The position numbers were made by a program, and so were the translations under genes. A model generated the notes under the pieces. It was not told the DNA's origin. It ran no database searches and was given only the letters and a program-made list of their open reading frames with translations. A stretch of 18,880 nucleotides of DNA, taken from assembly GCA_900404475.1 (NCBI GenBank), contig OUQQ01000395.1, positions 1 through 18,880 of the forward strand. Reading direction: 5' to 3'. Every line of letters begins with the position of its first letter. Positions within the stretch are counted from its first letter, which is position 1. The DNA is from Spongospora subterranea (Eukaryota > Endomyxa > Phytomyxea > Plasmodiophorida > Plasmodiophoridae). Positions 1 to 10,350 of this stretch are shown here, piece by piece.

Positions 1-31
1 CATCCAGTGATCATTGAACTATATTGCCAAG

Positions 32-467
32 TCAGTACAGCTGTTTGTTGAAATGACGCGAAAAAATACAAGCAAAGATAGGACAGAGAAGTCGCTTGAT
101 CGAAGTGTCGACCTCATCAGGAAACGGGATAGGGTGATTGTCTCGGCAGACATCAAACGGTAGAGCTAATACCTTAGGGTGGTATGTTCGGGAACACGAG
201 AACACCGCATCGATAGAAACATTATCGAGACGTTGGCCCTTCCCGAAGTTGAACATCAAATCGCCCGAGTTGAGCCACGCCACAATTTCGTGGTATTGAG
301 CGGCGACAATAATTGGCCGAGAACACTTCGATGATCATGTTTCGGATTGAAGGACTCATCAACGTTCTTGTTGCGTAGGTGCCGGTTTCATGCTCAGGCA
401 AGGGGAGCCAAGTAATGAATTCGCGGGCAGCAGGGCCCATTTGCAGCGCAGTGTGTTGAGCAGTCAT
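32..467 (-). CDS. Unrecognised protein, two overlapping frames (possible frameshift or unresolved intron)
   Basis: Two protein-like readings overlap on the minus strand. The upstream one starts at ATG 467 and reads MTAQHTALQMGPAAREF, then WLPLPEHETGTYATR, to about position 330. The downstream one is open from about 345 to 32 in the next frame and contains VAAQYHEIVAWLNSGD, then FGKGQRLDNVSIDAVFS and PKVLALPFDVCR. Both look like real coding sequence, so they probably belong to one protein. The only GT...AG removal that restores frame runs from about 325 to 238 (88 bases) and deletes the good-looking AAQYHEIVAWL segment. That makes an indel, a sequencing error or pseudogenisation as likely as an intron. 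The start may lie further upstream, because the frame stays open before ATG 467 back to about 523. I recognise no family. Confidence 0.4.
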
Positions 468-525
468 GGGATCTATTACATCACTAACAGCAGGTTCAGG
501 ATTGAACGAGAAAATACAGTATTAA

Positions 526-840
526 CTAAGCAATCATGCTGCTTACAATGAAAAAATGCAAGAAACGTCTGAGGAGAACTGAACTCATTGCGAACAATCC
601 TCCATAATAACTGTGGGTGGACCTTGGGTTGAATTCTTGATTGAATAAGTTTTCACGATTTAACTCTGAGCCAAGTCCACAGCAGACCGATGAGGCAAGA
701 ACGAAGCATCCTGACAAAGCAACAAAATTAGCAAGCGATAACATTACCAAAACATCCCGTGCCTGTTCAAGAAGCTGATGCTGATTATGCCGTATTAAAC
801 GGCAACTTGCTCTAGCATCGTCGTTGGGCTTGACCATTGT
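526..840 (-). CDS. Putative membrane protein exon, unrecognised
   Basis: The reading starts at MVKPNDDARASC. An amphipathic stretch (HNQHQLLEQARDVLVM) follows, then a hydrophobic segment with small residues and cysteines (LANFVALSGCFVLASSVCC) that could span a membrane. It ends in a second apolar helix (RRFLHFFIVSSMIA). Near the end, the bases reading FI|V contain a GTAAGC donor, and a CTGTTAG acceptor lies 63 bases on, a usual intron size here. Splicing there would lead towards the 32-467 reading, but the phases do not match: the joined frame meets TGA at once. It may therefore be the first exon of that gene with an error in the sequence, or a separate small gene. No family is recognised. 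Confidence 0.35.
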   Translation of the reverse strand, partial: TMVKPNDDARASCRLIRHNQHQLLEQARDVLVMLSLANFVALSGCFVLASSVCCGLGSELNRENLFNQEFNPRSTHSYYGGLFAMSSVLLRRFLHFFIVSSMIA

Positions 841-1068
841 ATCAAGCCGCGACTGAAACTGTAGCAAGGAACAAATCTTCAAACTGTCTGAAAGGGCGCG
901 ATGTTAATGGTGGAGACGACTATTCAAGGGTTCGGCTGTCAGAGAAATGCTATGGAATAATCGAAAACATACCAGCACACGGTGATGGTGACCTTTGTTC
1001 TGTCACAGGAATATTGGCATCAAAAAATTCTGATGACGATGGCCTGCTGGAATCAACAAGTTCGACCT

Positions 1069-1529
1069 CTAATCGATATCAAAACGCTTCGTCTTAGCGT
1101 TGAAAGAGAATTGCACCCGGAACCTGTCATCAGTACTCTTTTATAAGTTCAAAAGTTAGATTTGAAAAGCAATGGACGTGGATACGCAAAAGATCACCTT
1201 AAAGTAGGGCCTGCCGCATTGGCCGCCATAAAGGAAACCTCTTCTGATGAGTTTGGCGAATGTGATGCGGCACCATGCAGGTTCAGAAACTGAGCAGGAG
1301 TGTGGATCCTGGTGTCTTGGCCCAACGGGAACATAAGCTCTGTCGAATAGTATTCCACAAAGGCTGAGAACTCTTGGAACGACTCAAACGATTCTTTAAG
1401 GAACAGCATCCTGTGATCACAATGACGATAAAAACGGCATTCGCCCGCCACATTCCGGAGTAGCGCAATTCGGTCGATAGCTGAAAGTATACTCTCTCCG
1501 TTCAAGGGTATCCAACAAACTGAAGCCAT
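1069..1529 (-). CDS. Unrecognised 128-residue protein, two exons
   Basis: Exon 1 covers 1529-1198 and exon 2 covers 1123-1069. The intron between them (1197-1124, 74 bases) has GTGATC at the donor, a CTAAC branch-like motif and GACAG at the acceptor. The junction is phase 2 and rebuilds an arginine codon, so the protein continues from ANAAGPTL into RFRVQFSFNAKTKRFDID and then a stop. Exon 1 carries SILSAIDRIALLRNVAGE, then CRFYRHCDHRMLFLKE and FQEFSAFVEYYSTELMF. It looks like a folded alpha/beta domain, but I cannot name it. ATG 1529 is the first in frame. Protein-like readings further upstream (1616-1726) suggest that more 5' exons may exist. A plus-strand open frame over 837-1097 is taken to be a shadow of this gene. 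Confidence 0.5.
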
Positions 1530-1615
1530 ATCATCTTCTTGACGACCTCATATGCTAGAGATGAGCAAGTATTCCTCGTTGCCTCTGCTCTTGTTCTTCT
1601 CACTAAAGTCACTGT

Positions 1616-1726
1616 TCATCTGCCCACGTCGTCCTTAAGTTTCACAAACCACGGGCGAATGTTAAGCTTTTGACGCAAATTGCGCTTTGAGATACACTTG
1701 AAAGACTCCTCGTTCGCAAAACCACA
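1616..1726 (-). CDS. Candidate exon, unrecognised
   Basis: This minus-strand reading of 36 residues contains NEESFKCISKRNLRQK and IRPWFVKLKDDVGR. It is bounded by TGA on both sides and has no start codon of its own, so it is best explained as an internal or 5' exon. An overlapping reading from ATG 1619 (MNSDFSEKNKSRGNEEY) lies just downstream. I could not find donor and acceptor sites joining either to the 1069-1529 gene in frame. The spacing (about 90 bases) and common strand make it the likely 5' part of that gene. Confidence 0.3.
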   Translation of the reverse strand, partial: CGFANEESFKCISKRNLRQKLNIRPWFVKLKDDVGR

Positions 1727-1830
1727 TCAACAGCTATCGGAACTGAACATTCCTGGGAATTGTCAAAACACGAATTGTACAGTATATCTATTATTTATCT
1801 ATTATATTAAAGGACGCTGAAACAAATGAA

Positions 1831-4800
1831 TCACATTCGTCCAGGCGTCAACGTCAACACAATATTGCCAGACGAGTTGATGGCCATGGCGGATCCGGCC
1901 AACTCGGGACAACGTGAATTGCTCTTCGTGTGCCCGATCTGTTTACACCTCGAACACCGCACGGTCGACGTCTTCTTCTCGACACCCTGACCAACCACCC
2001 CCGACCGATCCTTTGTGCTGCCCTTCGGTCGCCCTCGTTTCTTCCCAATTGTCAACTCTAGTGCCGACACCGGCTTTTTGAAATTCCTCGGCGGTAATAC
2101 CAATTCATTTCCTCCGCTCGTCCGCCCTCGCCTCCGTTTTTTTCCGCACAAACGCATTCGCGCCTTGCCAAGCATTGGCTGGGGTGAGATACGCTCCGCT
2201 TTCTCAGCACAAATCTGACTGAACTTTGATCCTCCGTCGGCGGCATCGGCGATATAGGACGCGATCAGTTCTGGGTCGTCGATCATCGTCGTCGTCATCG
2301 TCGTCGTCCCAGTTGACGAGTCCAACGTGGTCACCGTTTTCCGTAGGCGCTGCCGGAGCACCTTCTTCTTTTGCGTCGACCCAGACCGTTCGGGAATGGC
2401 GGGCGCGATCGAGCCTGGAGAAATCTGACCGGACTGCGGTTTTTGGGACGCGAGCCAGCGTCGGTATTCGGCGGCGTCTTCAGTATCGTCGGGTTTCTCT
2501 GGTTTTTTCGATTTCTTCATCAGTTCGAGCTCTTCACTCTCCATCATCGATTCTGTGGACAAAACAACTGTGTCGGAAGACGGGATCAGACCCGAAACAT
2601 TTGGTGCCTACCGAGATCACGAGCCCATTCTTCCATCTCATCGACAGTGTCGTCCCCGTCCAGAGGGACATTCGCCGGTGGTTCCGCCCTGGCCAACACC
2701 TCACATTGCGCCTCGAACAGCCGTTGGGCGTCCTTCACGAACTGGGCGCTCAGCGCCCGATACGTGTTCCTCTGGCTTCGCGCGAACCGCGTCCATTCGT
2801 TCTCGTGTCCGTCCCTGGCCGCTTCTGTCGCCTTTAACCGAACCAGGTCGACCCGTTCCCATCGCAATAGCTTATCGATCTGACTCGATGGCACTCCGAA
2901 CGACAGCAACACATCGCGTAATCCGTTCATGTCCAGTTTCCGCAGATCCTTATTCGTTCCCGTTAACTGGGAAACGGGCCCGATCTTCTCCTCGATCGGG
3001 TCGGGCTCCGATCGGGTTGGGGCGCGCAGGTAGCAGAGCCCGGCGCCGGATCCGATTGGATTACAGGGGCCGTTCAGCCGCAGAAGACAGATGCCCTTGA
3101 CGGCGCTGTTGAAGTTATTGGTCAAGTTCCATGGCGTCATCCGGGTCTGCTGTTCGATATACAGCGCCGGCTTCTTTAGAGGGTGTTCGGCGCTCATTCG
3201 GGCGATGAACACCCGTTCCGTTGACGTTAAGGTCGCCAGCAACTCAATACCGACCCGCTCCCGTAAAGTCTGCCTTCCGGCCTCCATTCGCTCATAAGCG
3301 CACATGGCTTCTGGCGTCACCATATCCCATAGCGCCGTCTCTCTCGTCTCGGGTTTATCGCTTCGCTTCGTCCACCATCCACTCAAATCGCCGCTGCGCT
3401 GGAATTCCGCCACCTCCTTCAACTTGGCGCGGATCGCCGTCTCGGACTGCCCCGGGAACGCCGAGAACACTTCCGAGATCTGTATGGCGCCCTGTTCCTC
3501 TAGCCGTCTGTGCATGTAAACCGTCAATCGGCGCTTCATGAACGACGATGCCGCCCGGCTATTCGGTCCCGGCACCTCCATCTTCGGCTGGATCTGCCCG
3601 GCAACGTACAGCGCCGGCAGAGGCTGCAGAACGAACGACGTGTTCATTTTCCCAGCGAAGACCATCAGGAAATCCGTTGTCGCCGCGTCGTGTTGTGCAA
3701 TCGGCGCCGAGAACATATTATTGTTCAGGGCCGTCGTTCCGAACCCGTTACGAATCTTGCCGAAGAATGGGGTCTCATCGTCCATGTCGGCAGATACGAT
3801 CCGTACAGCGCCATGAGGGACTGTTGGCACATATGTATCATTATGGGTTCGTTGGCGATAAAACGTGACCAGCTCGGTGGCCATTCCCGTCGTCTGGATC
3901 AGCAATGGGTTCTCTTCGATGTACTCCATCAACACGATGTCCCCATCACGCGCCGACACGTCCCGCAATCGTCGTGGGACAAATTTCCGGTTGGCCATTG
4001 GGAACGAGAAGGCTGTCGGCGGCGTTATTCGCACGCTGGCGATTTGTTCCAGGTTCAGCTGTGGCCGATGCCAGGTCGCCCATTGTCTAGGGCTGCGATC
4101 GGTCGGGAACAGAACGTCGATCAAGTTCTTGGCGAACAGCGCATGTTGTAATCCGGTTTTGCCGACAACCGCTCCCATATCATCCCGATACGCCCCGTAT
4201 AGATCGCTGTCGTCTTGAGATACGTTGAACCGTTCATGCAGAGCACGTTTGTCGACCTGTTCTGACACCCTCGCTACGTCTTCCATCCCGTTATCGTCAT
4301 CGTTGAATATCATTCCGCCATCGTTGACGTCCAACAGCAGTCTCGGCGGCGGTCGCGGTTCGGAATCCCAGACGACATGATTGGCCCAATCTGTTCCCAT
4401 CAGATCCACATTTCTATACGGGTTTGAAATTGTCGCAGACGTCGGTGCTTCCCGTTTTGTCTTCGGAACATATTTCGAGGTTGGCGCCATTCCCCAATCT
4501 GTCAGCAAAAGGGCCATCATGGTTGGCGGCGGCGAAGCGTTGCGCAAATGGAACAGGCGATGGTGACCGTGTCGCCGTTCGACCTGAAATCTGATCTTGT
4601 TCCCGTCACGGTTTCCGAGCTGTAGACCAATGTCACCAACAACAAGCGGGACTTCCTGTTCCATCCACGACAGATTCTCTTCGGGATTGTCTGGTTGGTT
4701 CTCGTTATCCTCGGTCGTTGTCGTCTGCGATAACGGCTCGGCGTCCCATTTCACGTCTTGCTCCCAGTCCACCTGCTGAACGGGCTCAAACAAGGCCGAA

Positions 4801-5489
4801 TGCAGTCGCAGACGGTGCCATTTCGTGACCACATTCTCAACGATGCAGTGACCAACGCCGAACCTTGGATCAGTCAATAACCGCTGCTTTGCCATTGTTT
4901 CCCAATCTCCTTCATCCCCTTCCGAAGGTGACGCCTCGAGGTCTCGCGATCGAAATTCATGGCAGTCATCTTTCGTATCGATTTCGTGGGATTGTCGCTT
5001 AGGGATGACGATTGTTGTGGAGCGGCCCGGATAGATTTCCTCTATCACGGTCGGCGCGAATAATCGCGAGAATCGCAGGATGGTTTCGCCGGATGGCGTT
5101 ATTTTCAGAATATTGGCCGCATTCGTCAGCAGTTCCTGGGCGTTGACCGCCTCTGCGTCGGAGGAGCCGTTTATCGCAGATATCGGTTGGTTGTCGCGGT
5201 TGTTGGTGGGAAACGCCAGGTTTGTGGTCGTGGTGAGATGATTATAGACGGGGTCATATTGAGATATGGTCGAGTCGATGGTCGTGTCGCCATTGGGCTC
5301 ACCAGACGTCGGCGGGTGTTGCGTCAGATGGTCGCCCAATTCCAGCTTAGGTTCCAGCAGTTTCTCGTTGGACGATAATCGGCCACGTTGACCGAGGACG
5401 TTTTCCCAAGAGAACCCATCTGCTGTTGGAGTTTCGTCATTATCGAAATCGTCAAGATCTGGTCCATCTTCCGGGACTATATTCGTCAT
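1831..5489 (-). CDS. TAF1: Transcription initiation factor TFIID subunit 1 (TAF1), bromodomain-less, two exons
   Basis: TAF1 is the scaffold subunit of TFIID and binds TBP, TAF7 and core promoters in the nucleus. Exon 1 is 5489-2612 and exon 2 is 2552-1831. A 59-base GTAGGC...CCACAG intron joins them in phase 1, giving about 1199 residues. The DUF3591 core spans roughly residues 480-890. Its landmarks are GMATELVTFYRQR (near 535), EVPGPNSR (near 638), the winged-helix-like FPGQSETAIRAKL (near 680), WW at about 705, TPWNLTNNF...GSGAG (785-816) and the conserved LLSFGVPSSQIDKLLRWERV segment after 860. Exon 2 carries DDPELIASYI, which matches the TAF1 C-terminal conserved block. It also has an AT-hook core (KKRGRPKGS, near 1130) and a C-x2-C-x4-H-x6-C knuckle (C1159, C1162, H1167, C1174) with the same spacing as animal TAF1. 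Bromodomains are absent, as in fungal TAF1. The open frame continues upstream to 5543 but only from TTG, so ATG 5489 was chosen. Confidence 0.92.
2275..2310. repeat. GTC/ATC trinucleotide run inside TAF1 exon 2
   Basis: A short run of CGT and CAT triplets on the plus strand encodes, on the minus strand, alternating threonines and methionines (TTTMTTTM) in the linker before DDPELIASYI. It is a low-complexity tract within coding sequence, likely length-variable, and has no independent function that I can see. Confidence 0.6.
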
Positions 5490-5856
5490 CCACAGCCGAA
5501 TCCCAATCGCCAATCGCTTCTCCTCAATAATTCTGTACGTCAATAGGTCGTCTGCTGTTCACGGTTCGGTTCTCAACTGCGACGTCGATCGGGGCGGCGA
5601 CGTGGTCGCGTCTCAATCGTGACGGCGGGACAGTCTCCCCGATCCGCCCGATAATCGGATACAATACTTATCGCAACGTCGCCGAATCAAAGCGGCACGC
5701 GACTCGTTCCATTACCCGGATGGCAAATTTGGAATGTACTCGGTGATCCTGGAATCTATAGATCATTTCAAGGACATGCGTTTATTCTAGAATCTGTGAC
5801 TTATTTTGGTTTGTTTCTCGTTCAGAATGGGCCAACAATCGAGTGTTTTTTTGTGT
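5490..5856. other. Intergenic: TAF1 5' side and 3' side of the minus-strand OB-fold-like gene
   Basis: No convincing coding sequence is present. The stretch must hold the TAF1 promoter (reading leftward) and the 3' end of the next minus-strand gene, whose stop is at 5857. I found no clear TATA box. A possible short upstream TAF1 exon cannot be excluded, because the frame stays open to a GAACAG acceptor-like site near 5560. Confidence 0.4.
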
Positions 5857-6840
5857 TCATCTCAATATAAAATGTGAATTTTGAATGATTGCGAATAAAT
5901 CTTCTTTGTCCATTATCAAACCGAGAAATAATCGACGTTTATCGTGAATAGCCAGATTTGCATCACTGGAGCGGTGGATGTGATCCATTGGCGAGACTCG
6001 TTATGTCAATGGCGAAAATTGGGCCGATATGTGGGTTATCTGATATACGGTTTGTTATTGGAAGAGGGCATAACGCTCGACAGCATCCTGTATCACCGGC
6101 AGAAGGAGTATCAGGGAATTTGTATCGCCCCGATCATTAAGATATATTATGCAGATCGTGATGGATATCGAGCACAGCCAATGATCATCTCACAACCGCA
6201 CATATATTGCAGGATAACGGCTTGGTCAATCGGGAGAACAGTTGCGGTTGCATCTTGTACATGCCATGTGGTGATTGCTAAGTTTTGGGTAATTGATCAC
6301 CGTACCCGTGTGAACACCACCAGCGATGCGGTCAGCGCCGCGTCACGATTGCTCAATCCTCGGGGCTGTGTCAATATCGCTCGCCGGTTTGTAGCATTTT
6401 GATCGGAGTTGGTCCAGTTCGACGTTGAAATCGACGGCTGTTCCAGGAAGATCCTACGGGTCCGTTTATGGGTGCATTATCGTTTACGACTGGAAGATCC
6501 TGACACTCTTTGTCGATAGAGTGAAGCGAGTTCACTGGATGGCAACGGTTCCTGGTCCTCCTTCTGTATGTTATCACAGATTGTTGTCTATCGTTAAAGC
6601 CCCTTTCGAATATCACACAATCTATCGCTGTAGAATATTGTCATGGCGAGTGATATCGTTGTCGCTGCAGTAATACAAGTCTGGCGCTATTCCACCATCT
6701 ACATAGGGGAAATTCATCACGATCACATAAAAAACAGGCGAGTTTGAGATTATCTGTTGCCCCTGTAGCGCCTGCTTAATGTGGCGGTACCCTAATTGAT
6801 CATCGTCAACGTGCTCCTCGCGTTCTTGTTTCTTCCATCG
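5857..6840 (-). CDS. Putative OB-fold protein, POT1-like (tentative), multi-exon
   Basis: The downstream exons can be chained in frame: 6563-6507, 6453-6347, 6277-6261 (17 bases), 6188-6075 and 5996-5857. Introns are 53, 69, 72 and 78 bases, all GT...AG. The product runs through PSSELASLYRQR, then DLPGTAVDFNVELDQLRSKC, the 17-base exon, SISITICIIYLNDRGDTNS and DAVELSPMDHIH to a stop. The beta-rich ITICIIYLNDRGDTN followed by a helix resembles a C-terminal OB fold of POT1. The FNVELDQLRSKCYKP segment resembles the start of the preceding POT1 domain. Upstream, 6840-6703 reads GYRHIKQALQGQQ, then SPVFYVIVMNFPYVDGG, like the first strand of POT1 OB1. The join from this first exon to 6563 is not resolved, and no start codon is fixed. 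POT1 caps the single-stranded telomere end; assignment here is inference, and another RPA-related protein is possible. Confidence 0.4.
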
Positions 6841-6854
6841 ATCGCCCAGTCGCC

Positions 6855-9800
6855 ATGGCGGATATCGGAATCCATCCTCAGGATGACATTCCTCGTGACG
6901 CCCTACGAGGTTTACCGAGTCCATCAATCCGCCTGATCTCTAATTTATGTCGGGAGGTCTATGAGATCGGTCGCCGCATTGAGACCGTCGAAGTATCTCC
7001 ATCTCCATCAAGTTATCAAAATTGTTTTCAAACGATCCCTTTTAGCAAACCTCGATGGACGCCTCGTCGCATTCGAAATCCATTTGGGACACTATCGATT
7101 CAAGTATGTTCGCTTTTGTAAGTGGATTCATTGCCATTTTGAAGCTGGTCGCCCTGAACAATTGCAATGCGGATAGAGGACGTCAATGGAGACACAGGTT
7201 CGAAATCTCAACCGGGAAGTCGCGTCATTGCGAGAAGATAATCACCAGCTTCGGAACGACCTCTCCAAACAGGCTCGGGAGTCGTCTACACGATCGGTAC
7301 GATTACTACATGCTGAAAACAAATAACGACTTCGGGTCAACAAGTCGTTAATTTAGTCTGTGGATATGATGAATTGGTTGAACGCTATCCGGTATAAACG
7401 ACATTTGATGTGAGCTGTGTTGTTCAGTCGGCGCTGGAGTCGGCGATGAAGAACGTGACGGCAGGTCAAGAGCTACGCGATCTCACAATCACGGCGATGC
7501 TCAAAGAGCATATTGGATCGATCAAAAAACGCCAGGACGGGTGTTGGGAAACCGTTAATGCTTTACAGCAGCGTCTTCACGAGATCAAGAAACAGACCGT
7601 AATCGACATTTACGAATCGCATTAGGTTTACTAGGAGTTTTCTGTTCTGGATCAGAATGAATTGTTGCTGAGAGATCGTCGCCACTCTTGAACCATTTCG
7701 AATAGCGCTCGTGATCAATCGATATTCAATGACGAAAACGGGTTTTCCACCAATCTTCACAGGTCCACGACTGTTGGAGTTCTGTCTGGTTGACAACTGG
7801 TTTGTCAGGGGGAGTTCATGACATCACAGGAGACGCTCTCCGATACTTTGCGCCGCGAGTTCATCGCCCTTCATAGCGATCGCGAAGCGCAGCACGCTCG
7901 ACTTCGTGATGCAATTGACGAACTACGACAGTCTCGTATTGCCGAGGATAAAGGTACATCAATATCGAACGCCTTGAATAAAAAGAGTCTCCTTTCTACG
8001 TTGGTTAATCAGAGTTTTTACCTAATCGTTCCTGTTTTGTGTATTCAATTGCTCGTTGGTGTGGGATTATCCGCTAGTGTTATGTGATTAACGACGTTCC
8101 TTAACAAACAGCAATCGAGAAGGTGGCCAGCGATGGAATCACCGCTCGCAATCTGTTGGCCGAACAATTCAGAGTATACGCTCAGGAAGCGTTGGAGCAT
8201 GAGAAGGTAACATGACACTCCCCGATTGCCAGGCCATGTACGTAACCGTCGTTACCGATGGAAACGTACTCTAACGACCGTATCGCTTGTTTAGCGCCAT
8301 CGTCAGGACGAGATTCGTCTGTTGTTGGAGAGAACTGCCAGTCTGCAAACGGTGACCGGGCGGCCGCGAATGGGAACCTATGGCAGGCCTGGCCACGACG
8401 ACGCCGCCTTGCAGGAGGTGATGGCGTCCGTCAACGGCAACGCCGCACTCTTTGCCGAGAAGTACGCCGCCCTGGTGGACCAGACCGACTCCATCCGCCG
8501 TCAAATCCGCTCTAATGACATGCAGGTATGGTCACGAACTTGTTCAACAAAGCTGTATTCTGTCGCTACAAATTTTGCTCTTGAAGTTCCATCAGCTCCA
8601 TCACGAAATCGCTCGTTTCGAGCCTCGATTCATTTTTGGTTTTTGTTTTCAATCCCATGTTTTCTATTCTGTTCCAGAGTTGATGTTTTTCTCTCCGGCT
8701 TTTGATAGGTTAAAACTCTGGGGGAAAAGCTGCAATCATCACTATTGGAGATGTACCAAAGTGTGACATGCGATGTTGACCGGCGTATACGCGATGCCAT
8801 GATTGCAGCGGGGGCGGTGCCGTCCCTTGTCAGGACTGGTTCTGTCGGCAGTGGAGCAGCCGTCACCCTCTCCCTGCAGGCACAGATAGACCGACTTCAG
8901 GAACACAGATCCAACGAATCGGTTAGGCCAATCGATGCTGTGTCAAATCGCAACATTTTCCTCTGGACGTTCTCACATCCGTTATTGTAATTATCGTCTA
9001 GAAAGTGCACATTTTTAAAAATTTAAGATGTTCTCGACGAAGAAGCAGAACCTGCTTTATTCTTTCCGGTAATCGTTGCTGTTCTTGTCACTGTTTCGTT
9101 TTCCCCTTTGACCAAACCATTTGCTTCCGATTTTGAGATTCTTGGTTTGCCAGCGATCCTTGAGGAAATCCATAGAGTCCATCTGTGATGCCATGACTCA
9201 AATGAGCACCGACCTGGATAATCGCCTGAGGCAATGCGAATCGCGCATTCACGTCGACTCTGTTGGGTCCCGGATCCTCGGGGTAGACTGTTCCAGTAGC
9301 CGGGTATTCGTTCCTGGCCAGATCGAATCCAATCAAGATGTCGTCTCTCAGAAATCTCGCTCTTTACCTCGTCATCAACGAACGACACTGTAATGTCCCC
9401 CCCCCCTCCATTTTTGACCATCGAACCGGCGAAATTAAGAAATGCTGAAGTGTTCCTTGTTCTGTTCAGAGCCAAGCGTCCTGCATCAGCTCGATCAGGG
9501 CCCTATGAACCTGATGCAACCCTTCAGGTAATGATTTCCTCTTCAACAACAACTGCCAAATATTTGACAACTCTTTCTTGACGAGTTCAACGATTTCCGG
9601 TTCGATCTCCTTGTTGATTGTGGAAATCTGCTTCATTCTTTGTTGTTTGTTGATCACGTGGAATATCAGACTGAAGGGAGACATCTTGTGACTCCTGAGA
9701 GACCGAAGGTGGTCGTCGCACCGGTGGCGACAACAGATGCATTAACTACCACTTCCTACATGCCGCCGGCCTCTGATGTGGCGGTTCTGGACCGCATCGA

Positions 9801-10165
9801 CACGTCAATGCCGTTGTTGGACCCGATCGATGTTCAGCAACTAGAACAGTTCGCCAAGGAACATCCTAAAGTACCTCCATACACTTTCAAACAATCACAG
9901 GTGATACTTTCAACGCTAAACCTTTCCATTGACATCGCGGCACACCTGATGATCCTGGCGACAGGATTCAATTCGGTTCACGATGATGCTGAGGAAACAC
10001 GAGGCGTCTGTGGCGGCAAGTGTAAAGAAAACGAGAGGAGTCAAGGACGTAGGTGCCGGGAATGGGGCAGACCATCGAGGCAGAACCCGCAGCGCATTGT
10101 CAGCAAAATCCAAAGCTAGGGCGACGGCCAAGCCCCCCAGCGAAGAGCGCCTTACTGGATGGTAG
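6855..10165 (+). CDS. Large coiled-coil protein, unrecognised, about twelve exons
   Basis: ATG 6855 opens MADIGIHPQDDIPRDALRG. Well-supported exons are 6855-6992, 7046-7117, 7177-7296, 7428-7598, 7809-7953, 8112-8206, 8295-8525, 8709-8921, 9681-9900 and 9965-10165. Donors include GTATCT, GTAAGT, GTACGA, GTAATC, GTACAT, GTAACA and GTATGG, and nearly all junctions keep frame. Between 8922 and 9680 the exons 9028-9068, 9138 to about 9300 and 9470-9527 fit, but one donor is unresolved. Small exons near 7357 and 7656 are possible. The product, roughly 600 residues, is mostly heptad-like helix (METQVRNLNREVASLRED, LRREFIALHSDREAQHARL, ALVDQTDSIRRQIRSND, MSTDLDNRLRQCESRI). A proline/threonine-rich stretch follows, with PIDVQQLEQFAKEHPKVPPY, and then a basic tail ending in LTGW. 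This suggests a cytoskeletal, centrosomal or scaffold role, which is inference. It is divergent from the minus-strand gene at 5857-6840. Confidence 0.7.
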
Positions 10166-10350
10166 CTATTGTCGAACTTGTGATTTACCATCTTATAGAA
10201 CTGAAGAATAAAATAAAACACGAGCACGTCAGAAAACAGCCAGATTGGAGTTAGCACGTTGCGATGCTGCTATTCTGTCTAACCCATTTTCCTCGCGAAG
10301 TAAAACGGTGAGTCCGCGGGCTCAAATTTTACTATCCCAAGTTTGTTCAC

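Noticed and set aside
837..1097. 86-residue plus-strand open frame
   Set aside because: It overlaps exon 2 of the minus-strand gene at 1069-1529, whose splice junction is frame-perfect; the composition is serine-rich without motif.
2226..4218. Several long plus-strand open frames opposite TAF1
   Set aside because: They are antisense shadows of a strongly conserved coding region, rich in arginine and proline as expected for complementary frames.
5944..6402. 152-residue plus-strand open frame starting from GTG (listed as M) with NSQICITGAVDV
   Set aside because: It lies opposite the minus-strand exon chain, has no motif and no splice context, and the minus-strand readings are far more protein-like and chain in frame.
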